13,124 bases of DNA from Funneliformis mosseae (GCA_910592005.1 CAJVPP010002927.1:1-13124), one strand, 5' to 3'. Counted from the stretch's first letter, positions 1 through 8,279 are shown. Notes: generated by a model from the letters alone, not told the origin. A program made the numbers and translations.

Positions 1-79
1 GTAGAGATTAAGTGATATAAATTAAAATAACAAAAACAACACGAATTTTTTTATTTTGATTATGTAAATAAACAATTAA

Positions 80-93
80 CGGTCATATGACCG
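80..93. repeat. perfect 14-bp palindrome
   Basis: The sequence CGGTCATATGACCG is its own reverse complement and is GC-rich for its surroundings, with two CpGs. A related inverted half (ATATGACG) lies about 20 bp downstream near 112-119. It could be the end of a terminal inverted repeat, a protein-binding dyad, or chance. No partner end was found in the window. Confidence 0.5.
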
Positions 94-286
94 CAGTATG
101 GTATCACAATTATATGACGAAAATTTTTCTGTATGTAAAAAATATAAGTTTTATTATATTTAATATTATTTTATAATAAAGCCAATTTAAAAAAATAATA
201 AAATATATTTAAAAATTATATAAAAATATTAATAATTATATATAAGCAATATTAATCAGAATTTATATAAGAAATTGCCTTATTAG

Positions 287-410
287 GAATTATTTAAAGT
301 AGATTAGTCACGTGATATTATTACATGATCATAAGGATAATTGTAATTAATTTGTTAGATTTCAATAGTAATTTATCAGAAGTAATAGTCAATTTGTCAC
401 ACAAAATTAA
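287..410 (+). repeat. dispersed direct repeat, copy 1 (~124 bp)
   Basis: This segment aligns almost without gaps to 979-1103 in the same orientation. Identity is roughly 80-85% by eye, and many of the differences are transitions. The shared core includes an ATCATAAGGATAATTGT block and an AATAGTCAATTTGTCACA block. Copy 1 contains the octamer palindrome TCACGTGA (308-315), which reads TTACATGA in copy 2, consistent with CpG loss. Homology stops abruptly on both sides. I see no coding frame or terminal inverted repeats, so it may be a fragment of a longer interspersed element. Confidence 0.75.
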
Positions 411-978
411 AAATAGAATATTTAGCCAGTTTTAATTTTATATATATATAAAGTTATTAAAGCACATGATAATATAGTAGTGTTCTATTTTTTGAGATTA
501 TCTAAAGGGATTTTCCAGTGTAATCACCAAAAAATTACCAGCATGTGATCAATTTCTGCTGATCATTTCTAAAAATAGACTATCAAGCTTAATAAAAATT
601 TTTTTTATTTTATTTTTTAAAATAAAACCTAGAAAAAATACTATACAAATTTCAAATTGAATCTTATATGTAAATTTGCCTTCTTTACAAGTTTATTTAA
701 TAAGAAAATGGTAATTATAAATACCATTTTTTCAGTAAAGTTATCTTTTATAAAATATAATATAAAAGTTAAAAAATGTATTTGAAACCTCCTTTTTATT
801 TCTAAACAAAATTGTAGAACATGTAATAATTCTTATAAATGATATAATTTTAAATACTAAAAAAGTTTATGTTAAATTTTATTTTAAAAAAAATTTTTGT
901 TAAAGATTAATTTAATTATTTTTAGGTAATATCGATAAAATTGATCATATACTAATAATTTTTGATAGTTACACTAGA
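411..978. other. AT-rich spacer between the direct repeats
   Basis: No gene is visible here. The stretch contains more CACATGAT/CATGTGATC-like words (about 463 and 541) that echo the flanking repeat. A 9-bp stem (AAAATGGTA at 705-713 with TACCATTTT at 722-730) encloses an 8-base loop. A GATTATCTAAAG word near 496 resembles the start of the direct repeat and may be a short third fragment. The rest is A/T homopolymer runs. Confidence 0.4.
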
Positions 979-1103
979 GAAGTTATCTAAAGTGAAGTAG
1001 TTACATGATATTATCACATGATCATAAGGATAATTGTGATTAATATGTTGAATATTAATAGTAATTTATCAATGATAATAGTCAATTTGTCACATAAAAT
1101 TAA
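979..1103 (+). repeat. dispersed direct repeat, copy 2 (~125 bp)
   Basis: Second copy of the repeat at 287-410, same orientation, with start points about 692 bp apart. It carries ACATGATATTATCACATGAT where copy 1 has CACGTGATATTATTACATGAT-like sequence. Both copies end at the same CACAnAAAATTAA border. The spacing is too short for typical full-length LTRs with an internal coding region, and the 568-bp interval holds no coding sequence. Two independent insertions or an old tandem duplication are the likeliest explanations. Confidence 0.75.
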
Positions 1104-1163
1104 TAAAATTAACCATTTATATTTAAAAAAAAAGTAAAAATTTTTTTTCTTTATTGTTTTGAT

Positions 1164-2535
1164 TTATTGAATTAAAAAAAAAATTGAATTTACAGATGTA
1201 TTTAATATAAAAATAAAAGTTTTCATTCTTTTAATATTATCCATTTTTTTAATATTCTAATATCTATCATAAATTCTTTCACTTAATTCAGTTACTATAA
1301 ATTTTTGATTTTTAATTTCTTTTTGTAGTTCTATTTGTACAAATTCTATTATTAACTCACAACTTTTATATACTTTATAATTACTTTTTTCAAATATTTT
1401 TTGAAAAATTTTTCAAATATTTGTAATCAGTAATTTCATGTTATCGTACATATGTTCATAAAAAAAATGCTTACTTAGTAACAAGTATCAATTGTAAAAT
1501 AAGAAGTAATAATCAAATAAAGTTAAATCTGATGCATATTTACTTTTCTCAATCTTATCTATTACAATACAAGCCTTTTTAATAAGTAAATATTGAATTA
1601 AAAAAGAAAATTTATGGATTTCTTTAATAATATTATTATTAATATTATAAGCAGAGATTTTTTAATATAAAATTAAAGGTGACTCTTTTAGAATCAGATC
1701 ATTTTTTATAATCTAAAGTAATAATATTATAGACAGCATCTAAAATAATATAGAAAAAAAAAAAAATAAAATAAATAATTTGTAAAATAAATAAATAAAA
1801 TTTTTAACTTTTTTTATTAAAGTTATTATATATATACATAATATATATAAATGTTTAAAAGTTTTTTAAGATTACAAATAAGTAAAACTAAAAATAAAGT
1901 AGGCAAAATAATAGATAATAAGTAATAAAAGATGGTAAAAAATAAAATACAAGTATACTAATTAATTCATATAATGAAGAGATTAAACTTTTTAATTTAT
2001 TGTAATAAAATTTAATGGATTTATAAAAGTAACTTGTAAAAGTAAAGGAGAATATTGATATACCTACAATACTCATTACTGTATATTTTTTATATAGTTC
2101 CTTTTAATAATTTTGAATAGTAGAAATGATACAGTTGTTAATAACATCTTATACAAGTTTTTCACAACTGATCTTTGTTCTTTTGTATATTATTGTGATT
2201 ATAATAATCTGAGTTTTTTATCATAAATTTTGTCTTACTTGTTAGCATTTATATCTAAAAAAGTTATTTTGATACTTTTAATCTTGATACTACTTTGATT
2301 TAAAAGGATATAATAGAAAGATTAATGACAACAGCTATTAAAAATTATTTTTAATACTTCTAAAATAGTTTTACTATTTTTACTACTCACAAAAAAGTTA
2401 GCATTTACATTCTAGTATTCATAAGTATCACATATATATAAAATAAAAAATGTTAGTCATATCTGTTAGTTTTATAAGTTAATTGATTGATAAGTATCAA
2501 CTATCCATAATACTAAAGTTTCTTAAGTTGTTTAA
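1164..2535 (-). pseudogene. decayed MULE-type transposase (SWIM C-terminus)
   Basis: This is the relic of a Mutator-like (MULE) transposase, which cuts and pastes DNA through a DDE catalytic domain. Reading the minus strand down from ~2535, conserved-looking blocks appear in shifting frames: QLTYKTNRYD (2456-2485), NVNANFFVSSKNSKTILEV (about 2340-2410), KRTKISCEKLV then DVINNC (2107-2187), QYSPLLLQVTFINPL (2013-2057), YYNKLKSLISSLYELIS (1957-2007), and one long frame from ~1640 to 1164. That frame covers a SWIM-like zinc finger (1450-1532) and a tail with ELSERIYDRY. The order and spacing match Rhizophagus-type MULE proteins as I remember them. The SWIM cysteines are mostly lost but the SKH and YEHMY histidines remain. 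Stops commonly replace Trp, Arg or Gln codons, suggesting C-to-T and G-to-A decay. There are at least four frameshifts and a ~216-bp insertion. It is certainly non-functional. Confidence 0.75.
1741..1956. other. AT-rich insertion inside the MULE relic
   Basis: The transposase homology stops at the LIS of LYELIS (1957) and resumes with DAVYNIITLDYKK at 1740. In related proteins these two blocks should be nearly adjacent. The intervening ~216 bp are almost pure A/T, with runs of A near 1755-1766, TATATATA repeats near 1829-1850 and no coding signal. It may be an inserted AT-rich element or microsatellite expansion. I could not identify a target-site duplication or terminal inverted repeats. Confidence 0.45.
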
Positions 2536-2559
2536 GATATATAAATATAATACCTTTAA

Positions 2560-3010
2560 TAAATTAATAAGTAATACTATAATTTTAATATAATATCCTT
2601 TTTCAATTAAATTGTAAAAATGTTTATTTTTAAATCAAAATCACCAATAAGATAGGTTTTAATAGGTTTACAAATTTCATATTTAATATTTATTATTTCT
2701 TTTTATCTTGAATATTACACTTTTGTATAAAAATATAACTTAGTCATTGCATTTTCTTTAATGACAGTAGTAATTGTTAGAGATAAATAATTTTTAACTG
2801 TTTTTTTTTTTATTAAAGCTCAGATAGCTTAAAAATGCTAATCTTATCAGTTTCTAATAATGAATGCTTATGATTAGAAAAGTTTTTATAATATTCAATA
2901 TTGATTATTTTTAATGAGACTAACCATAAAACTTTAATTTTAGTTTTATATAAACTAAATAGGCATATCTTCATTATTTTGCATTTCTCATTTGAAATAT
3001 TTTTCTTCTA
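2560..3010 (-). pseudogene. possible N-terminal part of the MULE relic
   Basis: Upstream of the recognised transposase core on the same strand are short coherent peptides separated by stops. One frame reads SLYKTKIKVLWLVSL, then after a short gap SNHKHSLLETDKISIFKL (2816-2877). A loose Cys/His zinc-binding arrangement ending in an H-x-H-x-L turn is typical of the FAR1/WRKY-GCM1-like DNA-binding domain that precedes many MULE transposases. Further peptides (TTVIKENAMTKLYF near 2750, EICKPIKTYLIGDFDL near 2630-2680) could be linker. The assignment depends on position and weak resemblance, so it may be chance translation of AT-rich DNA. Confidence 0.3.
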
Positions 3011-3128
3011 TTATATACTTTATTCTTAATACTTTATAAAATGATAGTCAAAAACTTTTCAATAATTACCATTTTTTAGTTTGTATAAATTTTATTATAT
3101 CTAGATATTTGAGAATAACAACCATTAA

Positions 3129-3425
3129 TTTTTTTTAAAATTCTCTATTGAAATTTCTAAAGAACTGTTTATATTGAAGAAAAGATTTTATTTTTCATTT
3201 GATATTAAGCTAGCTAATGATTTAATAATTGAAGAAATTACAAAATTTAAAGAAGTAGCTAAAAAAGTCATAAATTTTAAAGAAGTAAAAATATCCAAAA
3301 AGATAATTGAAAAAGTTGTAAAGTTTGAAGTAGTAGTATTTAAAGAGATAACTGAAAAAGTTGCAAAATTTGAAATAATAGTAAAATTCAAAGAGGCATT
3401 TGAAGATGCAAATATATTACATTAA
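3129..3425 (+). CDS. repetitive Lys/Glu/Val/Phe-rich open frame
   Basis: A 98-codon open stretch follows a TAA at 3126-3128 and ends at TAA 3423-3425. It has no ATG; the first alternative start is a TTG at 3174. From about 3230 the peptide is a run of ~15-17-residue units built on K-F-K-E-V, K-F-E-V-V and K-F-E-I-I, for example ITKFKEVAKKVINFKEV and EKVAKFEIIV, which looks like an amphipathic helical or strand repeat. The plus strand is purine-rich here, unlike the flanks, and a few differences between units are silent. By rough estimate a frame this long is uncommon by chance at this AT content. No family is recognised. It could be an exon or remnant of a repetitive-protein gene, or a decayed minisatellite. 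Confidence 0.3.
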   Translation, partial: FFLKFSIEISKELFILKKRFYFSFDIKLANDLIIEEITKFKEVAKKVINFKEVKISKKIIEKVVKFEVVVFKEITEKVAKFEIIVKFKEAFEDANILH

Positions 3426-4052
3426 AAGTATTTTTTTCTTTATTTTTTTTTTTTTTTTTCTTTATTCTCCTCCTTTTTCCTGCATCTTTTTCCTGCTTAT
3501 TGTATCTGCTATGTTAAAAAAATATACAAATTTTATTTTTTATAATCTATCTAAAAATAAAATAATGATTTTATGAAAATAGAGAAAATAGAATACTATT
3601 ATATTATAATATGCTTTGATAATTTTATATAATGTATATATAAGATTATTATTCTATTTTTATTTTTTATGACAAATATATTATTAATTACTCTTGGTAA
3701 ATCACTATTAATATCTAACAGACCAATCATAATTATTCTTATAATCACATAATAATATCATATGAATACTTCATTTTAGACAAGCTTCTTATTAATAGAT
3801 ATATAATATTATACTAAAGTAAAATTTTATATAATATTTTTAAATCTAAATTATTATTTTAAAAATTTGTGTACCTAAATTTCCTTTTATAAAAATAATT
3901 TGATTAATAATTTTAACTAAATATAATACTAATTTAAATCAAGAAATATATAATAAAGTAATAAATTATAAGTCTTATTTAAATAATAAATAACTTATAA
4001 CAAATCATGTGTAAGTTATTACAGAATTTTTATCATAATGAAAAATATAAAG
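3426..4052. other. polypyrimidine tract and AT-rich non-coding DNA
   Basis: Immediately after the repetitive frame comes a ~70-base C/T-rich tract (3430-3500) with TTTTTCCTGCATC and TTTTTCCTGC in tandem. After it the sequence is plain AT-rich DNA apart from a small inverted repeat at 3585-3660. I see no gene, RNA or recognised element. The tract could be a splice-acceptor-like pyrimidine run or simply low-complexity sequence. Confidence 0.4.
3585..3660. repeat. 76-bp imperfect inverted repeat
   Basis: AAAATAGAATA at the left end is matched by TATTCTATTTT at the right end, and the pairing extends imperfectly to about 24 bp per arm. The loop is AT-rich. It could be a very small fold-back element or a transcribed hairpin; no flanking duplication is evident. 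Inverted matches of this size arise easily in AT-rich DNA, so only the 11-bp core is firm. Confidence 0.4.
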
Positions 4053-4240
4053 TTTTAATAAAATTTAAAATAAATAATATTTATATAAATATTTTATTTT
4101 TTTTTAAATTTTTAATTTAAATATTATTTTATTTTTTTTAATTATAATTAATTTTTTTAATTTAAATTTTTTTTAATTAATTTTTTATTTATAATTATAA
4201 TTTTTTAATTTTTAATAATTTTTTAAATTTTTTAATTTAA
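4053..4240. repeat. 188 bp containing only A and T
   Basis: No G or C occurs from 4053 to 4240. The stretch is mainly short runs of T and A (TTTAATTTAAA-type words) without a fixed repeat unit. The following ~200 bp stay strongly T-rich with only scattered G/C. It abuts the start of the large inverted-repeat region. Confidence 0.9.
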
Positions 4241-4548
4241 GTTTTTTTTTTTCATTTATTTTTATTTTTTAATAATTGATTTCTTGAATTTTAATTTTAA
4301 TTTTTTTAATTATACATTTTTTATTTTCTAAATATCTTAATTTTAATTTAATATTTTTTTTTCAAAAAATAGATTTTAATTAATATCTATAATCTTTTTT
4401 ATTTATTTAATTAAATTAAAACTTTAAATTAATAATAATACATAATTCTTATAGTAAATTAAGTTATGTTTTATATATATTAGTTTTTGATATAATTTTT
4501 GATATTTTAGTTATTGTTATAGGATAATAATTATATAATTTATATATA

Positions 4549-4704
4549 GACTCTTTGCAATAGAAAAGGAAAAAACTATCAAAAAATAATTTTTTTTACT
4601 TTATAAGTTAAATATTATTTTTTTTTAATAAAATAAGTTTAGATTTAACATTAACTTAAAAAAACTTTTTTTGGTAGTTTTTTCATCTTCTATTGCAAAG
4701 AGCC
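4549..4704. mobile_element. MITE copy 1 (~156 bp)
   Basis: Terminal inverted repeats begin GACTCTTTGCAATAGAA on the left and end TTCTATTGCAAAGAGCC on the right. Pairing continues to roughly 35-40 bp through a GAAAAAACTATCAAAAAA-like stretch. The interior is AT-rich with no coding capacity, so it must have been mobilised in trans. TATATA flanks both ends, so the target duplication could be TA (Tc1/mariner-like) or longer; the AT palindrome prevents a unique choice. It lies inside the left copy of the large inverted repeat. A second family member is at 6974-7128. Confidence 0.85.
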
Positions 4705-4753
4705 TATATAATCTACAAATATAACATAATACTAAATGTTAAAAATATCAAAT

Positions 4754-4782
4754 ATATTAAACATATTAAATATGTTTAATAT
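4754..4782. repeat. 29-bp palindrome (13-bp perfect arms)
   Basis: ATATTAAACATAT (4754-4766) is followed by TAA and then the exact reverse complement ATATGTTTAATAT (4770-4782). The right copy of the large repeat has a related but differently arranged AAATATATC/GATATATT cluster near 6130-6180. This suggests a hairpin-prone segment near the outer end of each copy. Confidence 0.75.
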
Positions 4783-5320
4783 AATTAATTAGTTAATATA
4801 GTTTATATATTTAATTTATTAGACTTAATTTTAAATGTATATATAAAGAACTAAATTTATTAAAAAGAACTAACAATTACTAGATGCAATTTGATCAATT
4901 CAATGATAGTTATATATAACCTCTTTTTTTAAAGATAGTATAAAGTCATTTTTTTTTATTTATAATTAATTCAGCTTTTTGTATTTTCTTATTTTAGTAT
5001 TTTTATCTTTTAGTTTGTTTATTTATCAATAGCCTTTTTCTTTTATTTATCTAAAACTTCTTTATAATACCTTGTATTAGTAATATAAATAACATTTATA
5101 TTAACTTAACATATAAATATATACTTAATAATATATAGCAAATTAATTATATATTTATTAAAGGTTTGAATATTTTTTTAGTATATAACAGAATCTTGCT
5201 TAACTTATAAATTATAGATTTTACTATATAAATTATAAAAAAGGTAACCTTCTGATATCACATCTAATAGTTACAATCTGAAAAGAATGTATATTAATAA
5301 TATTTATTCAAATTTTATCA

Positions 5321-5599
5321 TAAAATTCTTCTTGATACTTTATATATAAAGATATTTTAATTTAAAAGAAAAATGTTATTTTATTATATTAAATAAAATT
5401 ATTATGTAGCTTATTAGAATCATATTGATCTTAATAGATTATTATTTATATTAGTAGTTAAAATAATTTATATAATTAAAATATTAATTATAAAAATATC
5501 TAATAAATTGATAATATATTAAATAAATAAAAATATTTAATATTACATATTAATTATATAAAATCTTTTAATGTTGTTAATGCGTAATTCTTATAAATT
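5321..5599. other. centre of the large inverted repeat
   Basis: This AT-rich interval lies between the clearly matching arms, with the symmetry axis near 5457. Weak mirrored similarity (AAGATnTTTTA-like and TTATTAGA-like words on both sides) hints that the palindrome may run close to the axis. The composition is too simple to be sure. No gene is visible. Confidence 0.35.
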
Positions 5600-6305
5600 A
5601 TGATAGTTAGATAGGGTATTTAAGTGGTAATTCTTTTAAGTTTATATAGTAATCTAATAGTTATCTCAGTAAGTTAATAGTTTTTTTATATTTCATAAAG
5701 TATATTCACATCTCAGTTGGTTAAGTTCTATTATATATTAAAAAATATATTCAAATCTACAATAAATATATGATTTATCTATTATATATTTTCTAATGTA
5801 TTCAATATACTATTGAATATATTTCTATATGTTAAATCAAAATTAAATGTGAATTACATTATAAATACAAGTGTCACAAAATGTTTTAAGTAAATCAAAT
5901 AATAAATAAATAAACTAAAAGCTAAAAATATTAAACTAAGAAAATACAAAAGAAGAATTAATCACAAATAGAAAAGAATAGTTTTATACTACTTTACAAA
6001 AAGGGTTATATATAGTTATCGCTGAACTGATCAGATTATATCTAGTAATTGATAGTTACTTTCTTGTCAAAAATTTAGTTTTCTTTATATACTTTTTAAT
6101 GTAAATCTAATATATCATATATATTAGGTATGTCTGATATATCAAATATATCAAATATATTTAACATATTTGACATTTAGATCTACATTTTCTTGTATTA
6201 TATAAATTAAATACATCTGTTAAGTCGATCCTGTTAACCATATCACTTATGTAACTATTTATAATGCATTATATAGATCAATTACATTATGATAGTCCTG
6301 TTACA
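5600..6305 (-). repeat. large inverted repeat, right copy
   Basis: Reverse-orientation partner of 4440-5320. Read on the minus strand it starts TGTAACAGGACTATC at 6305 and passes a CpG-containing GGATCGACTTAACAG block (near 6215-6232). It then crosses an unoccupied TTAATTTATATAATAC site (about 6195-6211) that corresponds to the MITE insertion point in the left copy. Next come CTAAATGTC, the GATAACTATATATAACCC box and TTTTGTATTTTCTTAG. It ends near 5600 in AATTACCACTTAAATACCC. A TG start and a TATA-like box would suit an LTR, but no matching terminal CA with a target duplication was established. No open frame is carried. Confidence 0.6.
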
Positions 6306-6973
6306 ATGTTATTATTTTTTATTTATTATATAGAATAATTTTTAGAAAAATCAGATTTTAAAAATTTTTTAATTAAAATTAAAAGCTTAATATATTTTAA
6401 TTTAATAATATCAAATATTAAAATGCAATAAAATTTCAATTTTATTAAAAAATTCTCAAAATTTGATTTCTAATAATCAATTTATATTATAATATTTTAT
6501 CATATTACAATATTATTATAAATATTATATTAATCATTATAGTAATTTGTTTAACTATTAATTTGTTATTTAGATTTTAAAAGAAGTTACTTGTTAATAA
6601 TCTTTTTAATTAACTTAAATTTATATTAATTTTAAGTATTAATTAATTTTATTAATAAATTAAAATAAAATTCTTTATTTTTGAATTAATAAAATTATCT
6701 TAAAAATTCTTATAATTTATATTTAAATTATTTAAAAAATTTGCTAAATAAATAATATATTAAATTTTTTTTATCTTTTTTAACTATAATAAATTCTTCT
6801 TTGCTTATTAATTTGATTTTTTACTAATTTATTATTTGACTTTTTTGAAGATTTTTTGAATATAATTTATTACATAATTTTCTATCATTTCATCTTGTTT
6901 ATAATTTTTTATAAAGATTTAAGATTCTAATCTAGTATCTGTTTTATTGCATTATTATCTGATATTTAGATAT
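6306..6973. other. AT-rich stretch without recognised features
   Basis: The sequence is almost entirely A/T words with no GC-rich island, coding frame or hairpin that stands out from chance. It separates the large inverted repeat from the second MITE. Confidence 0.5.
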
Positions 6974-7128
6974 GGGGTCTTTGCAATAGAAAGGGAGGAA
7001 ATTCCAAAAAAATTAAAATTTTAGTTTATAAGCCAAAAATGTTCTAAATACTATAATTTGTTCAGATTTATTATTAACTCATTTTTTATTTTTTTTTGAG
7101 TTTCCTTCTTTTCTATTGCAAAGGCCTC
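6974..7128. mobile_element. MITE copy 2 (~155 bp)
   Basis: Same family as 4549-4704 and almost the same length. The left end reads GGGGTCTTTGCAATAGAAA and the right end TTCTATTGCAAAGGCCTC, with inverted pairing to about 35 bp. The interior also matches copy 1, with shared blocks TTTATAAG near 7023 and CAGATTTATTATTAACT near 7063. ATAT flanks both ends, consistent with a TA-containing duplication. There is no coding capacity. The interiors of the two copies have diverged considerably more than their CTTTGCAATAGAA tips. Confidence 0.85.
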
Positions 7129-7682
7129 ATATTTCTAATTTTTATAAATTTTGAATTATAATTTTTCTTCTTGTATAATTGCTAATTTTTTTACTTATAT
7201 TTATTTTTGTAAATTTTATTAACTTTGAAAATAATGATTTAATGTAAAACTAAGCATATTGAAAAAAAATTGCAATTATTTATAAATAATATAGTATAAA
7301 ATAAATAAATTAAATTATTAAAATTATAATTTTAACTTTAATTATTTTAAATAAATAAATTTACTAAATTTTTCATCATTTTTCTGTAAATATATAATTA
7401 GATCTCAAAATTAAATATTAATTATAATCTTTAATTATATTAAATTTATTGATATAATTAAAATTTCAGCTTTTAATATTTTATACTAATTTTAAAATTG
7501 ATTGGTTTTAAATTTAAAATTAAATAAATATACTTTATATTTATTATTCATTTTTTTCTTAAAATTATCTATTTAAATTAAATAATATTTACCTTTTTGA
7601 GTTCTAATAAGTATATTATGAAAAATATTCTATAATAAGTTAATAAAGAGTAGATTTATTTATATATAAAATTAAATAAAAT
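7129..7682. other. AT-rich stretch without recognised features
   Basis: This interval contains no element or coding frame that I can support. It is low in G/C throughout, with short ATTAAATT-type words repeated irregularly. Confidence 0.5.
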
Positions 7683-7934
7683 TTATTTTATTTTTGATTC
7701 ATTATGTACATCTACTTTTTTTATAATACTCTTGTCAATATTTATTAAATATTTTATTTTTCCATCTGCAATATTTTTGATTATTAAAAATTTTGAATTA
7801 TTATATAAATCAATATTTTTAATTTTAAATTCTTTATAAAAAAAATTATTTATTATAGCATATTTCATTTTGACTGAACTAATAGAATATTTATCATTAT
7901 TCTTTTTATAAAAGTAACATAAGCACTCAATTAA
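7683..7934 (-). CDS. small open frame, unknown, weak candidate
   Basis: The minus strand is open for 83 codons after a TAA at 7935-7937, with an internal ATG at 7866-7868 that would give 61 residues. The peptide is rich in Lys, Ile and Asn, with a mixed charged/hydrophobic pattern (KFLIIKNIADGKIKYLINI, then KVDVHNESKIK at the end). No signal peptide, membrane segment or known motif is visible. By rough estimate a frame of this length could occur by chance in this AT content. It could be an exon fragment of a host or transposon gene; evidence is limited to the uninterrupted frame and plausible residue use. Confidence 0.2.
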   Translation of the reverse strand, partial: LIECLCYFYKKNNDKYSISSVKMKYAIINNFFYKEFKIKNIDLYNNSKFLIIKNIADGKIKYLINIDKSIIKKVDVHNESKIK

Positions 7935-7937
7935 TTA

Positions 7938-8275
7938 TTTAATATCTTAATATCTTTAATATCTTCTTAAAAATTTTAATTTTCTAAAATCCTTTAATGT
8001 TTAAAGATTAATAAAATTAGTTGTATTTTTACTTAACTGAGATTTTCGAAATATTATTATTTATTATAATATTCTAATATTTTTTCTTTATATTTTTTAG
8101 TAGCTAATTTAATAAAGGATAATTAGTTAATAGTAAAATAAAAGATCATATATATTTATGCTCAAAATTTGAGTCAATATATAATTAGTCTTTTTTATTA
8201 TATTTGCTTCAGATTTAACTATAGTTTCTGAAACTATTCTTTAGTATATTTATATTATTAATAGTATCTTTTATA
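7938..8275. other. AT-rich flank left of the Helitron relic
   Basis: No gene is seen. The stretch is AT-rich with a single CpG (TTTCGAAA near 8044-8051). It ends where the base composition begins to change toward the Helitron block. Confidence 0.4.
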
Positions 8276-8279
8276 CTAG
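8276..8279 (-). other. possible Helitron 3' end (CTAG)
   Basis: Helitrons end in CTRR and insert between A and T. Read on the minus strand, 8279-8276 is CTAG followed by T at 8275, and the sequence just inside (8280-8312) is less AT-rich with two CpGs, like the element. However, I could not find the usual hairpin 10-12 bases inside the end, and a four-base match is weak, so this is only a candidate border. Confidence 0.2.

Larger units (their letters stand above)
4440..5320 (+). repeat. large inverted repeat, left copy
   Basis: This copy runs left to right and pairs with the reverse complement of 5600-6305. The best block is 4874-4930, from CAATTACTAGAT to a TATATATAACC box, which differs from its partner (5999-6051) by only about 8 positions, mostly transitions. 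Other shared blocks are CTAAATGT (near 4733), TTTTGTATTTTCTTA (near 4977), CTTGTATTA (near 5070), ATATATTTATTAAAGGTTTGAATA (near 5150-5172, with GTAGATTTGAATA opposite) and a CTAATAGTTAC-like block (near 5264). Similarity left of the inserted MITE, 4440-4548, is weak. The GTTATATATAACC box looks like a TATA element, and the family could be a solo LTR, but no clear ends or coding sequence were found. Confidence 0.6.

Noticed and set aside
1888..2076. 62-codon hydrophobic open frame with an ATG on the minus strand
   Set aside because: Part of it (LKSLISSLYELIS) is one frame of the decayed MULE, and the other half is an out-of-frame shadow of the QYSPLLLQVT block plus the AT-rich insertion, so it is not a membrane protein gene.
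2813..2880. tRNA-like sequence around GCTCAGATAGCTTAAAAATGC
   Set aside because: No cloverleaf with a T-loop and paired acceptor stem can be formed; the minus strand reads better as part of the transposase relic.
3188..3391. 67-codon minus-strand frame
   Set aside because: It is the antisense of the repetitive plus-strand frame; its Thr/Ser/Phe-rich composition simply mirrors the Lys/Glu repeats.
5873..6170. Complete solo LTR bounded by TGTCA and TGACA on the minus strand
   Set aside because: The termini look attractive, but flanking bases do not form a target duplication, and homology to the left copy continues well past both supposed ends.
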